Origin: JAGXTF01 sp038317095
GTDB lineage: Bacteria > Bacteroidota > Bacteroidia > NS11-12g > UBA955
Reading direction: 5' to 3'
NCBI GenBank assembly: GCA_038317095.1
Contig: JBBQBB010000009.1
Coordinates: forward strand, 6,858 to 70,857
Length of the DNA: 64,000 nt
Shown here one piece after another: positions 9,233 to 18,621 of this stretch. A program made the translations under genes and the position numbers. How positions within the stretch are numbered: position 1 is the first letter of the stretch; every line of letters begins with the position of its first letter. Under the pieces are notes generated by a model. It ran no database searches and was not told the origin of the DNA. It worked only from the letters and a program-made list of their open reading frames with translations.

Positions 9233-10820
9233 GGATACTTAATTTGCTGTGAATTCCCATTTTCAATTTTAAATGTTGCAAGTTTGTAATCTTCACAGGG
9301 ACTGAACTACCCGCATTTTTGGAGGTATTTACATAGGCTTTAATCCATAATTTTTTAGCCGTTTTTATTTTCTCTATTTTGAGGCGGTCCATGGTAATGT
9401 CATATTGCTCTATACTTGTCGAGACAACCGTTCCAGTTGCATCTACAATAGCTCCATTGATAAAATTTCGATACGGTTTGAATAATGAATCTAGGATAAC
9501 ATTATTGCTATCCATAAAATAGCCTTGTATTCCAATGGTTGTTGGAATACCGTTGTCTATATTCATGCGCAAAACAATCCATTCAATAAGGTCTATTTCA
9601 TTGCCAAGACCCAAATTAAAATCAGAAGTGTCGTTCAATACAAGGTCAACTGCAGTTCCCAAAAAAGGCAATTCAGTAATTACTTTCACCGTTACTTTAG
9701 ACTCGGCAGTTAAAAAATTGCGTTGTGTTTTACCGCCAGAATTGCCAGTAACTGTAAAATCGTAATTGATCATTTTTGGTTTTTTATCGATTACAACTTT
9801 AAAATTGCTGTTGTTTTTATCTAGTAAAATAGAATCGGTGATACTTTTTCCAATGTTATTTAAGGCCAATGCTGGAAAACTTTTTGTAGCAGGATAGCCT
9901 GTAATATTTGTAGATGTGCCATTTGCGCTGCCAGATAAACCAAAAGTACTGAATAACAAAGGAAATCCAGTTTCATTTGTTACCCTAAACTTAAACCGCG
10001 GATCTGCAAAGTTGTAGGAACCGGTTTTTAAATTGGCAGAAAAAATTTGCAATTCCAATGAATCTGCTGCTGTTATAAGGTTCAAATTATCTCCAAAATA
10101 ACCGTAAACACGGTTGAATTGCTGATTCTTTAAATCTATATCGACTTGGAAATTATTACTCCCTGTAAAACCATTTCCGGAATTCGTATACGATATGTCT
10201 ATTTTTCCAGGTAGATAACTGTAGCCCAATCCGCCTGAGGAAAGGTTAAACTTGTAACCAATGAGGTTAAAATATTTGGAAATGTTTTGCTGGTTGGCAC
10301 TGAATGAAAAAGTGAATTTTGCAGGTGCACCATTTAATTTTAATTGGGGAATTGTAATTACAGCATTGCCGGCATGTGCATAATTGTTGTTAAACGAAAT
10401 ATTCAATTCACCGTTCGCATAAGCGACAGAATCTATTTCTACGCCTGGACTTGTATAGTTAAATGAAAAGTTTCGCGTGAGGGTAACATTGTTAGACCCT
10501 GTAAGTGAATTTGCCTCGCCTAAGCTCAATACATCTGTAAAATTGTGAGATTGGTTTTGCAGAGGAACCAATTGATTTCCAGATTTGGAAATTTCAGATG
10601 TCGCAAACTCTAAATAAATCAATCCGTCAGCATAGGTATTAACCCCAGCAAGACTCCCCACCAATTCTACAGCATCATTTAGAGCTAAGTCTGCATTTAA
10701 AATAGGAGCTGCATAGGTTCCTGTCCATTTTGCTCCGTGCAATTTATCTATTTTGTCGGCTGCTTTTTTTATACAACCTGTGAAAGCGAACGGAAGAAAA
10801 ATCCACAATAGTTTTTTCAT
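9219..10820 (-). CDS. Large hypothetical lipoprotein
   Basis: 533 residues. The signal peptide ends in a lipobox (PFAFTGC, Cys16), so it is a lipid-anchored envelope protein. The mature part is beta-rich with many Asn, Ser and Thr residues and no enzymatic motif that I can see. Overlaps the DUF5723-like barrel gene by 14 bp; the pair probably forms one envelope unit (barrel plus lipoprotein). I do not recognise the family. The start is supported by the position of the lipobox. Confidence 0.75.
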   Translation of the reverse strand: MKKLLWIFLPFAFTGCIKKAADKIDKLHGAKWTGTYAAPILNADLALNDAVELVGSLAGVNTYADGLIYLEFATSEISKSGNQLVPLQNQSHNFTDVLSLGEANSLTGSNNVTLTRNFSFNYTSPGVEIDSVAYANGELNISFNNNYAHAGNAVITIPQLKLNGAPAKFTFSFSANQQNISKYFNLIGYKFNLSSGGLGYSYLPGKIDISYTNSGNGFTGSNNFQVDIDLKNQQFNRVYGYFGDNLNLITAADSLELQIFSANLKTGSYNFADPRFKFRVTNETGFPLLFSTFGLSGSANGTSTNITGYPATKSFPALALNNIGKSITDSILLDKNNSNFKVVIDKKPKMINYDFTVTGNSGGKTQRNFLTAESKVTVKVITELPFLGTAVDLVLNDTSDFNLGLGNEIDLIEWIVLRMNIDNGIPTTIGIQGYFMDSNNVILDSLFKPYRNFINGAIVDATGTVVSTSIEQYDITMDRLKIEKIKTAKKLWIKAYVNTSKNAGSSVPVKITNLQHLKLKMGIHSKLSIHEKF

Positions 10821-10847
10821 ATTTGATTTTTTACAAGGTTACGACAA

Positions 10848-11264
10848 TTATTTGGGTTTATTGTCGGGATACAAATAAACGAGTGCACAAATAAAAACCA
10901 AATTTTTAAAGATGTACTGGCCTACAATGCTAAATCCAAAGGGAGGATTTGTAAAGCATATCTCAGTAAAAAAGAACAAAGGGGTGAAAGTAAAAACCAT
11001 GTGCACAAGCGCAGAACCTATTACAATTTTGGGTTTAAAATTGAGAACAAGCCCTATTCCTATGCATACTTCCCATCCTGCTAGCAAGAGAATTGTTAGA
11101 TTGCTGGGTAAGATGCCAAACATCAAATGGTTTATAGTTCCTTTGGCCAAACTTTCGGCTGGACTAAAGCTTGGAAAAAACTTGAGAGCACCAAACCAAA
11201 CATAACAAATGGCCAGACTCAAACGCATGAACAGAGATAAATGGGCTTTTAAAAAACGAATCAT
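10848..11264 (-). CDS. DoxX-like small integral membrane protein
   Basis: 138 residues with four hydrophobic segments (about 10-28, 48-75, 80-100, 113-132). The first contains RLSLAICYVWFGALKFF, a motif seen at the start of DoxX/DUF417-type membrane proteins. No catalytic residues are evident. Located 27 bp upstream of the lipoprotein-barrel pair and in the same direction, so possibly co-transcribed. The specific role is unknown; family members are generally linked to redox or quinone-associated membrane functions, which is only a weak hint. Confidence 0.7.
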   Translation of the reverse strand: MIRFLKAHLSLFMRLSLAICYVWFGALKFFPSFSPAESLAKGTINHLMFGILPSNLTILLLAGWEVCIGIGLVLNFKPKIVIGSALVHMVFTFTPLFFFTEICFTNPPFGFSIVGQYIFKNLVFICALVYLYPDNKPK

Positions 11265-11406
11265 CTCCTACAAAGGTAAAATCTTTAGAAATAAATTGCA
11301 AAGTTTGAACTACAAAGTATATTTCGATTTGCGGTTTTAGATGCATACCAGAAAATTGAATTTTGATTTTTGATTCATATATTCTAGATTCGCTAAATAT
11401 TAACCT

Positions 11407-12810
11407 ATGAAAAATGCAAGAAGCCTATCCAAACTGTCTATTTTAAGCGCCGTAACCTTTCTATTTGTTACATCGTGCAAAAGAGAAATTAAACCCTTTG
11501 TTTCAACCACTGCAAATGCCCAAGCTTTGGTGGAACCTGTTTTGCTTAGCGGTATTCCAGGGAGTAATTATGTTCCAAATCAACTGCTAATGAAGTTTAA
11601 ATTAGGAACCAACCCCGAAATAATGAACCAATTCTTTGTAAGAATAGGAGCAACATTGAATGAGAAAATTCTGACTCATGCAATGATCAGTGCCGGAGAT
11701 CTAAATGGTGTCTATCTGCTCAATGTGCAACAAGAGGTTTATCAAGTTATAGAAAGGTTAAAAACCATGCAAGAAGTGGCCTATGCGGAACCAAATTTTA
11801 TATATTCTCATTTTGCCACATCTAACGATGGTTATTTTACGGGTGGCAATTTATGGGGCATGTACAGTGCAAGTTCTAGCCCATCAAACGGATATGGTTC
11901 TGGCGCCGCAGATGCTTGGGCCAATGGACATACTGGGTCTGCTGATGTGTATGTTGGGGTTATTGACGAAGGTATGATGTATTCCCATGAAGACATTAAA
12001 GGCAACCATTGGGTGAATGCAAAAGAAAATCCCACCAACCGAAAGGATGATGATGGCAACGGTTATAAAGACGATATATATGGTTGGGATTTTGATGGGA
12101 ATAACAATACGACTTTTGATGGAACTGCGGATGACCATGGAACTCATGTTTCTGGTACCATTGGTGGAATAGGTGGAAATGGAAAAGGCGTTGCTGGCGT
12201 TAATTGGAGTATAAAAATGATAAGTGCTAAGTTTTTGGGTGCGTCAGGCGGCACTACGGCAAATGCGATTAAAGCGGTTGACTATTTAACGGATTTAAAA
12301 ACGCGTCAAAGTTTAAACATTGTTGCTACAAACAATTCTTGGGGCGGGGGTGGATTTTCACAATCCCTTAAGGATGCAATTGATAGGGGTGGAGCAAAAG
12401 AAATTTTATTTATTTGTGCTGCGGGTAATAGCACTTTGAATATTGATGTTACCCCAAGTTATCCGGCTAGCTATACAAGTTCTTGCATTATTTCAGTAGC
12501 CGCAATTACCTCTTCAGGGGGGTTGGCTAGTTATTCAAACTATGGCAGTATTTCTGTAGATTTAGGAGCTCCAGGCAGTGGTATATATTCTACCATTCCT
12601 GCAAGCAAAACGGCATCAACATATAGCTCTTATAGCGGCACGTCTATGGCCACACCGCATGTTACAGGTGCGGCAGCTCTGTATGCATCCATAAATCCCA
12701 CAGCAACTGCTTCAGACATTAAAAGCGCTATTTTAAATGCTGTAATTTCAAATTCCAACTTAACAGGTAAATGTGGAACGGGCGGAAATTTATTTGTAGG
12801 TGGATTTTAA
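11407..12810 (+). CDS. Subtilisin-like (S8) serine protease, lipoprotein
   Basis: 467 residues. The lipobox LFVTSC places the lipidated Cys at 24. Residues ~50-135 resemble an I9-type inhibitory propeptide. The S8 catalytic domain has Asp187 (VGVIDEG), His244 (DDHGTHVSG), oxyanion Asn341 (CAAGNS) and Ser413 (SGTSMATPHVTG), all present, so it should be active. There is no T9SS sorting tail; it ends soon after the catalytic domain. Likely anchored in the outer or inner membrane facing the periplasm or surface, degrading proteins. Single gene, followed by a hairpin terminator. Confidence 0.95.
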   Translation: MKNARSLSKLSILSAVTFLFVTSCKREIKPFVSTTANAQALVEPVLLSGIPGSNYVPNQLLMKFKLGTNPEIMNQFFVRIGATLNEKILTHAMISAGDLNGVYLLNVQQEVYQVIERLKTMQEVAYAEPNFIYSHFATSNDGYFTGGNLWGMYSASSSPSNGYGSGAADAWANGHTGSADVYVGVIDEGMMYSHEDIKGNHWVNAKENPTNRKDDDGNGYKDDIYGWDFDGNNNTTFDGTADDHGTHVSGTIGGIGGNGKGVAGVNWSIKMISAKFLGASGGTTANAIKAVDYLTDLKTRQSLNIVATNNSWGGGGFSQSLKDAIDRGGAKEILFICAAGNSTLNIDVTPSYPASYTSSCIISVAAITSSGGLASYSNYGSISVDLGAPGSGIYSTIPASKTASTYSSYSGTSMATPHVTGAAALYASINPTATASDIKSAILNAVISNSNLTGKCGTGGNLFVGGF

Positions 12811-12837
12811 ATAATATTTCTTTGAATGAAGGGAAAT

Positions 12838-12868
12838 GGCTACTCAAAAGGTAGCCTTTCTTTTTTTG
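12838..12868 (+). terminator. Rho-independent terminator of the subtilase gene
   Basis: GGCTAC and GTAGCC arms (12838-12843 and 12851-12856) with a 7-nt loop, followed by a TTTCTTTTTTT tract. Confidence 0.75.
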
Positions 12869-12882
12869 TTAAATTTTTGTGC

Positions 12883-12890
12883 TAATTTTG
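12883..12890 (+). promoter_or_regulatory. Bacteroidota -7 box TAATTTTG immediately before a GTG start
   Basis: Exact match to TAnnTTTG. Only four bases separate it from the GTG at 12895, so the transcript would begin at or next to the start codon. The -33 element is not well defined. Confidence 0.5.
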
Positions 12891-12894
12891 ACCC

Positions 12895-13437
12895 GTGCTG
12901 CAGAAATTGAAACTGAGTGAATTAAATCGCCTAGATACCGAAGGTTTCAAAAAAGCAACAAAACTTCCATTCACGGTAGTTTTAGACAATGTTAGAAGTA
13001 TGCACAATGTAGGTTCTGTATTTCGCACTAGTGACGCTTTTAGGTGTGAAAAATTGGTACTATGCGGCATTACTGCAACGCCACCGCATAGAGAAATTAC
13101 CAAAACTGCCATTGGAGCCGATAAAAGTGTAGACTGGGTTTATTCCCAATCCACTCTGGAATATTTGGTTCGGTTGAAGCATGCTGGATATACAATTTAT
13201 GGCATCGAGCAGGTTACCAATTCGCAGGCTTTACAAGACACAAAATGGCCAGGTGGAAAAGTTGCTTTCGTGTTTGGCAATGAAATTGATGGTATTAGCC
13301 AAGAAGTTATAGAAATTTGCGACGCATGTATAGAAATTCCACAAGTTGGTACAAAACATTCATTGAACATATCTGTCGCGGCTGGCATCGTGCTATGGGA
13401 ATATGCAAGGGTGCATTTGTCGCAATTGCAGTCTTAA
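12895..13437 (+). CDS. TrmH/SpoU family RNA 2'-O-methyltransferase
   Basis: 180 residues. It carries the SPOUT trefoil-knot motifs: motif 1 LDNVRSMHNVGSVFRTSDAF (about 29-48), motif 2 VAFVFGNEIDGIS (about 122-134) and motif 3 HSLNISVAAGIVLWEY (about 157-172). It transfers a methyl group from S-adenosylmethionine to a ribose in tRNA or rRNA; the exact target cannot be told. It starts with GTG and has no visible Shine-Dalgarno; a TAATTTTG box sits 4 bp upstream, so the message may be leaderless. The 3' end overlaps the next gene's likely ATG (13395) by 43 bp. Confidence 0.92.
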   Translation: MLQKLKLSELNRLDTEGFKKATKLPFTVVLDNVRSMHNVGSVFRTSDAFRCEKLVLCGITATPPHREITKTAIGADKSVDWVYSQSTLEYLVRLKHAGYTIYGIEQVTNSQALQDTKWPGGKVAFVFGNEIDGISQEVIEICDACIEIPQVGTKHSLNISVAAGIVLWEYARVHLSQLQS

Positions 13438-15458
13438 TATTTTCAATAGTCCCGAAATCCGCCCGCGCCCAGGCTAAGGATTATGCAAGTTTGTGCGATA
13501 TGGAACAGACGCGTTTGGATTTGTTGGACGGAAAAAAGGATTCAGCCATCGTTTTTAGCACCGTAGCCCAAAAAAAACGCGGAAAAGAAATTTATTTTTC
13601 CAGGATTGATAGAATTCAACTGAATTTGAAGGCTGGCAGCATTCCCAAAACAGAACAAGAATTTTTTTATGCCAATTTGCTTTCCGTGCTTCAAGGTTTG
13701 AATAGAAACAATTTGAGGTATTTGGCTTATTTCGATCATTTTTTTGGCATGGTAGAATCGTTGAGCAGCAATTTGGGCGGCCAAAAAGATATGGAATTGC
13801 TAAAAAACAATGTGCCATTCGCACTGGATTGCATTCCCTATTTCGTAAAAAGAGCCCATGCCAAGGATGTAATGATTTTTGCGGCAACCAAAAAGCCTTA
13901 TGATGTACTGACCAAATACAAAGATTATTCAGGGGAGAAATGGTTTTTAGACGTCCTAGAAACGGTTTCCAGAAATGACCCCAACGCCATAAAACAATAT
14001 TTTGGATCTCAACATACGGTAAATTTTGCCCTAAAAACATCCAAAGATCCTGTGGTATTAAAACTGTATGATATCTATTACGAATATGGGAGAACCAGCA
14101 GTTGTTTTACCAACATTGATTTGGTGTATAACAACAAACTCAGCATAGAAGAAAGCGAAACGTTGGTACAAAGCGAAAGCCTATGGTTCAATAAATTGTG
14201 CGAATTAAGACGCAATCCCAAAATTTTGGGTAGCTATTCTGTAGACCAGGAAATGGGGTTTCATGCCTTGAAAGAAGTGCGAAATGTGAATTTGTTGCAT
14301 GACGAAAAAGATGAAAAGAGATTTGCTTCTCTGCAAAAAAATACAGCAGAAGAGCTCTACAATTTAATGGTTTATAGCAAGGATGAGATTTTTACATCCT
14401 CCTTTTTGGGCATGTTCAAACGCATGATGCAGCGCAGGAATGACAGCAGTATGTATGTATTTTTTGAAAAAGTGGGATTCAATAAATTTCGCACGTTTGT
14501 CCAAATGTGTGCAGGGTATAATACCATGCAAAAATTGTTAAACACCATGACAAAACCGGAACAAAACCAATTGTTGGATGAAATTGTAAAGGAATTGGAA
14601 AAAACGGGTGGCAATTTAGGTCCCGCAGTGGAAGTTGCAGATATTTATGGCAGCATCACAGATTCAATCTTGCGCATTACAATGGCAGATAAATTGGGCA
14701 AAGAGTTGACAAGGTGTTTTTTGGAAGGCAACAATTATGGTGCCCGGTTGTACGGGCTTTTGTTTAAATTGGCCGGCAGAGATCCTGAAGCCATCACAGG
14801 CAAATCCATAAATTTCGACATTCCAGTGTTGGATAAAGTAGATAGAGATTTACTTTTTCCAGATCAAAAAAATGTTCAACAACATGTGTTTTTTGACGAT
14901 GAAGATGGAGAAAAGGCCTTTGCTAGCTTCCTGTACAATTTTAAAACGGATAAAAATTATAAAATTACCGACGGTGTAAATTATATTAAAATCGAAACCA
15001 TTGTAGGCAAAAAAATTATCCTTTACTGCAACAAACCCAAATCTGAAAATGGTTTAGAATCTTTGCGTAAGTTATTCGAAAGTAGCAATCGATATCCCGA
15101 CATTGTGGTGCACCGTGGGCACAGTTACCATTTATCTACCACCATTGAATTGTTAACCAACAATGCAAAAGTTGCTGTGCTTGGAAGTTGTGGCGGCTAT
15201 TTAAATATTTCAAAAATATTAGACAACGCCTCCGATGCGCAAATTGTGAGTAGCAAGCAAGTGGGTACATGGACTGTAAACGATATTTTATTGAAACAAA
15301 TGTGCGAAATGATGCGAACTGGCACAGGCGAAATTGATTGGAAAAAGTTATGGACAGGGCTAGATGTGAAATTGAAAACCAATGACAAATGGAAAGATTA
15401 CATTCCGCCTTATCAGAATTTGGGCGTCCGTTTTGTGAAAGCTTTTGAACGTATTTAA
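13395..15458 (+). CDS. Secreted protein with possible caspase-like (clan CD) His/Cys dyad
   Basis: 687 residues from the ATG at 13395, chosen because it gives a proper signal peptide (MGICKGAFVAIAVLIFSIVP, cleavage near ARAQ); the frame stays open further upstream inside the methyltransferase gene. The long N-terminal part (about 30-480) is helical and unrecognised. Near the C-terminus the pattern hydrophobic-strand-His (DIVVHRGHSYH, His573/576), a helix, then hydrophobic-strand-Cys (AVLGSCGG, Cys599) matches the order of catalytic His and Cys in clan CD peptidases such as caspases and gingipains. The His-Cys spacing (23-26) is shorter than usual, so activity is uncertain. It overlaps the upstream gene by 43 bp and ends 1 bp before the next ATG, so co-transcription is likely. 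Confidence 0.75.
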   Translation: MGICKGAFVAIAVLIFSIVPKSARAQAKDYASLCDMEQTRLDLLDGKKDSAIVFSTVAQKKRGKEIYFSRIDRIQLNLKAGSIPKTEQEFFYANLLSVLQGLNRNNLRYLAYFDHFFGMVESLSSNLGGQKDMELLKNNVPFALDCIPYFVKRAHAKDVMIFAATKKPYDVLTKYKDYSGEKWFLDVLETVSRNDPNAIKQYFGSQHTVNFALKTSKDPVVLKLYDIYYEYGRTSSCFTNIDLVYNNKLSIEESETLVQSESLWFNKLCELRRNPKILGSYSVDQEMGFHALKEVRNVNLLHDEKDEKRFASLQKNTAEELYNLMVYSKDEIFTSSFLGMFKRMMQRRNDSSMYVFFEKVGFNKFRTFVQMCAGYNTMQKLLNTMTKPEQNQLLDEIVKELEKTGGNLGPAVEVADIYGSITDSILRITMADKLGKELTRCFLEGNNYGARLYGLLFKLAGRDPEAITGKSINFDIPVLDKVDRDLLFPDQKNVQQHVFFDDEDGEKAFASFLYNFKTDKNYKITDGVNYIKIETIVGKKIILYCNKPKSENGLESLRKLFESSNRYPDIVVHRGHSYHLSTTIELLTNNAKVAVLGSCGGYLNISKILDNASDAQIVSSKQVGTWTVNDILLKQMCEMMRTGTGEIDWKKLWTGLDVKLKTNDKWKDYIPPYQNLGVRFVKAFERI

Positions 15459-15459
15459 A

Positions 15460-16029
15460 ATGTACAAAATTGCTATTTTATTTCTGGTTATTTTATTAGG
15501 TTGCAGTCAAAAAAAAATTCCTAAATTAATTCATACCCCCACGGGAATAGATAGCATACAAAATTGGGAAACGCTAAAAAGAAGACAAGCTTTTCAACCC
15601 AATAAAATCGCATTTTGTTTTATATCCTATGATAAAGAATGCCCACTTTGCAAATATTACAGTTCAGTAATTCGTAAAATTGCCGATACGTTTAATACCA
15701 AAGGAATTCAGTTTGTGTTGCTTCATTTAACTGAATTTAAGGATTCTAATAATTTATGGGATTCAAAATCAATCCAAAAATTGTGGGATAAAGAAAAAGT
15801 TTTCATCAATATACTGGATATGACTGTAACACCTGAAGTTGTGCTGGTTGGAAAAAATGGAGAAATTATATATCGGGGTAAAATTGACGACAGGGCGATG
15901 GATTCCAATAGGCATAAATTAAATGCGATTTCTTTTTATTTGAAGGATGTATTGTGGGATATTTGTAACGGAAAAAAAGGGAAACACATTTATACAAAAG
16001 CGTCGGGATGTTATATTGAAAAACCGTAA
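15460..16029 (+). CDS. Thioredoxin-like lipoprotein
   Basis: 189 residues from the ATG at 15460, which starts right after the previous stop. Lipobox VILLGC (Cys15). A CPLC redox motif in YDKECPLCKYY (about 60-70) is followed by a cis-Pro segment (VTPEVVLVGKNG) and IIYRGKIDDR, the layout of TlpA/AhpC-type redoxins. It probably acts as a membrane-anchored thiol oxidoreductase in the periplasm. Its 3' end overlaps the next gene (heme/copper protein) by about 14 bp. This suggests a shared role, for example supplying reduced cysteines for heme attachment or copper loading; that is inference. Confidence 0.85.
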   Translation: MYKIAILFLVILLGCSQKKIPKLIHTPTGIDSIQNWETLKRRQAFQPNKIAFCFISYDKECPLCKYYSSVIRKIADTFNTKGIQFVLLHLTEFKDSNNLWDSKSIQKLWDKEKVFINILDMTVTPEVVLVGKNGEIIYRGKIDDRAMDSNRHKLNAISFYLKDVLWDICNGKKGKHIYTKASGCYIEKP

Positions 16030-17401
16030 GGCAAATATTACAATTTTAACCTTTGTTGCAGTTAGCATGGGCATAGTACTCTCATGTTGCCAAGGGAATT
16101 CTGCGAATGCTATAAAAAAGCCTACATTCACCGAACATATAGCACCCATCATTCACAAACATTGTTCAGGTTGCCACAGGGAAGGAGGGGTGGCTCCATT
16201 TTCTCTAATAACCTATGAGCAAGTGAAGAAAAAAGCCAAAACGATTGCCAAAGTCACAAAAAACAGATTTATGCCACCGTGGCCCGCGGACCCGAAATAT
16301 TCGCATTTTATAGGTGAAAATTTTCTGTCGGAAATAGAATTGGAAACCATTCAAAATTGGGTAATTCAGAAAACACCAGAGGGCAATAAGGGCAAACTTG
16401 CGGCATACGCACCGCCCAATTGGCAAAGCAATATTGGCAAACCCGACCTTGTTTTGGCTTTGGACACAGTTCAGCTTTATCCAGATTTTCGAGATCGCTT
16501 TTTTTTAATGAAAATTGCAGGTCTAATTCCCAGTGATACTTGGGTAAGAGCTGTCGAATTTGTTGCGGGCACCCAAGACCAAGTGCATCATTTTAATGGG
16601 CATTTGTTGTTATATGACTTCAATGCCAAGAAAAATATTTTCGAGGGTATGAAAAGAACTGAAATAAGCAATGGCGAATATGACCAAGATTTTGGTCATT
16701 TAAAATTGCAAAACGACGATGGCAGTTACCCTCTAAGAATTCATTCTGCGGTAAATTATTTGCCTGGTGTAATGGGCACAGCGTACCCAAATGGTATAGG
16801 CACTTTCAGGTTGACGCGCAAGTTCGCTTTTGTTGGTAATGACATGCATTTTGGGCCAGGAGATCAAAAAACGGTAGATCATAGTTATATCAATGTATTT
16901 TATTCTAAAACGCCGCCAAGCAGAGAAGTTGCCGAAATAATGCTAGGCACCAATGGCGTTTCCGAAATTGTACCTCCCTTAAAAATTCTGCCCAATACAG
17001 AGAGTAAGCATGTAACCAAATTTTTGGTACCCAAAGACATTTCGGTGCTTACCATAAATCCACATTTGCATTTGTTGGGAAAATCTTTTTTAGCTTACGC
17101 CATAAAGCCAAACGGGGATACCGTTAAATTGATCCGCATCGCTGCTTGGGACTTTCGTTGGCAGTATTTTTACACTTTCACCAAAATGGTACCTATCCCC
17201 AAAGGCAGCACCATATTTGCAGAAGCCACTTTTGACAATACAGCAAACAACCCCAATAACCCTAACAATCCACCTAAAATAGTGGGTGAAAGACTGGAAT
17301 ATGGCGGAGCCAGCATGCGCGCCGCGGATGAGATGTTTCAATTTATCATCACATACTCAATCTACCAAAAAGGCGATGAGAATGTGAGTTTGGAAAGATA
17401 A
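16016..17401 (+). CDS. Cytochrome c fused to copper type II ascorbate-dependent monooxygenase-like domain
   Basis: 461 residues from a TTG at 16016; an ATG at 16067 is the alternative. Either gives an export signal with a Cys pair (VLSCCQ), probably a lipoprotein. A heme-c site Cys50-x-x-Cys53-His54 (HCSGCH) sits in a short cytochrome module with a RFMPPWP motif. The rest matches copper type II monooxygenases: His191-His192 (QVHHFNGH) for one copper, and His350-x-His352 (NPHLHLLG) with Met440 (ADEMFQF) for the other. Such fusions occur in Bacteroidota and Planctomycetota; the substrate is unknown. The heme may deliver electrons to the copper centre. Directly follows a thioredoxin-like lipoprotein gene. 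Confidence 0.85.
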   Translation: MKNRKANITILTFVAVSMGIVLSCCQGNSANAIKKPTFTEHIAPIIHKHCSGCHREGGVAPFSLITYEQVKKKAKTIAKVTKNRFMPPWPADPKYSHFIGENFLSEIELETIQNWVIQKTPEGNKGKLAAYAPPNWQSNIGKPDLVLALDTVQLYPDFRDRFFLMKIAGLIPSDTWVRAVEFVAGTQDQVHHFNGHLLLYDFNAKKNIFEGMKRTEISNGEYDQDFGHLKLQNDDGSYPLRIHSAVNYLPGVMGTAYPNGIGTFRLTRKFAFVGNDMHFGPGDQKTVDHSYINVFYSKTPPSREVAEIMLGTNGVSEIVPPLKILPNTESKHVTKFLVPKDISVLTINPHLHLLGKSFLAYAIKPNGDTVKLIRIAAWDFRWQYFYTFTKMVPIPKGSTIFAEATFDNTANNPNNPNNPPKIVGERLEYGGASMRAADEMFQFIITYSIYQKGDENVSLER

Positions 17402-18532
17402 ATGAATTATTTTCGCCCCATGTTTCAAATCCATCTTGTAAATAGTGGCACTGATATCAGCGATTTTCATGCAGTTGCAGATTTAGTCTATGCGGATGAT
17501 CCAGAATATATTTATCCGCTTTACAATGATATAGAGGAAGTGTTTGACTCCAAAAAAAATCCAGCATTTATAGAGGGTGAAGCCATTCGATTTTTATTAA
17601 AAGAAAATGGCAAGTCTGTAGCCAGAAGTGCAGTTTTTTATCAAAACCGACCCGATGGTTCTAAAATGGGTGGGTTGGGTTTCTTTGAATGTATTCCAAA
17701 TCCGATCGCGGCTTTTGCGGTCTTTGATTTTTGTGTTGCTTGGCTAAAAGATAAAGGGTGCAGTTACATGGATGGCCCTGTTAATTTTGGGGATAGAGAT
17801 AGTTTTTGGGGTTTGCTCGTAGAATGCCATACTTATCCATCGTATAGAGAAAATTACCAACCCAAATATTACCGCGCGTTTTTCGAAGATTTCGGTTTTG
17901 AAAAAATTATTGAACAGAGTACATCCGATATTACAGAAACGGAATTCAATCTCGAAAGGTTCGGCAAGCTGGCAAGCCGGGTTCTCCAAAATCCCAAATA
18001 CAGCTTTAGGCTTTTGGACTTTAAACAAATAGATAAGTTTGCACAAGATTTTGTTTCTATCTACAATCAAGCATGGCATCACCATGAGGATTTTAAACCA
18101 TTGACACTGGAAAAAATGCAAGATCGGTTGAAGCAGATTAAGCCCGCCATTGACCCAGATTATGCCATTTTTGCCTATGCCGATGAAAAACCCATAGGTT
18201 TTTACATTAGTATTTTGGAAGTGAACCAAGTCTTTAAAAGATTTAAAGGCAAATTGAATTTATGGAACAAATTACAATTCCTGTATTACCGAAGGTTTAT
18301 CAATAAAGTACGCGGTATTGTTTTTGGCGTAATCCCAGAATACCACAATTTGGGCATTGAAACGGGTATGATTATGAAATTTCACGACAGTTTTAAGTTG
18401 TCAAGCGGACGAATAAAGGTGGCAGAATTGGCCTGGATTGGCGACTTTAATGCAAAAATGCTGAGCATGTTAAAATCTTTAGGCGCCCGCACCACTAAGG
18501 TTCACTTCACATATAGAAAAAATTTCAATTAA
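17402..18532 (+). CDS. GNAT-fold acyltransferase-like protein
   Basis: 376 residues (370 if the ATG at 17420 is used, which follows a TATTTTCG box closely). The C-terminal half has the strand-helix layout of N-acetyltransferase-fold proteins (YAIFAYADEKPIGFYISIL and then GVIPEYHNLGIETGMIM), preceded by a region with DGPVNFGDRDSFWGLL. It resembles the YghO-like proteins found widely in Bacteroidota. Substrate unknown. The gene starts right after the stop of the heme/copper gene, so it may be co-transcribed, or it may use its own promoter. Confidence 0.7.
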   Translation: MNYFRPMFQIHLVNSGTDISDFHAVADLVYADDPEYIYPLYNDIEEVFDSKKNPAFIEGEAIRFLLKENGKSVARSAVFYQNRPDGSKMGGLGFFECIPNPIAAFAVFDFCVAWLKDKGCSYMDGPVNFGDRDSFWGLLVECHTYPSYRENYQPKYYRAFFEDFGFEKIIEQSTSDITETEFNLERFGKLASRVLQNPKYSFRLLDFKQIDKFAQDFVSIYNQAWHHHEDFKPLTLEKMQDRLKQIKPAIDPDYAIFAYADEKPIGFYISILEVNQVFKRFKGKLNLWNKLQFLYYRRFINKVRGIVFGVIPEYHNLGIETGMIMKFHDSFKLSSGRIKVAELAWIGDFNAKMLSMLKSLGARTTKVHFTYRKNFN

Positions 18533-18536
18533 TTTT

Positions 18537-18566
18537 TTGTTCTTAATTGAGGAAAACTTACCTTTG
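18537..18566 (+). promoter_or_regulatory. Promoter for the tRNA-Lys transcript
   Basis: A TTG element (18537-18539) lies 19 bp ahead of TACCTTTG (18559-18566), an exact TAnnTTTG -7 box. Transcription would start near 18573, more than 200 bp before the intact tRNA-Lys, so the decayed tRNA copy at 18622 was probably the first gene of the transcript. Confidence 0.65.
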
Positions 18567-18621
18567 CAGTCCCGTTAACAAAACGGGTCGTTCTAAAACC
18601 CACTCGCAAGAGTTAAAATTT

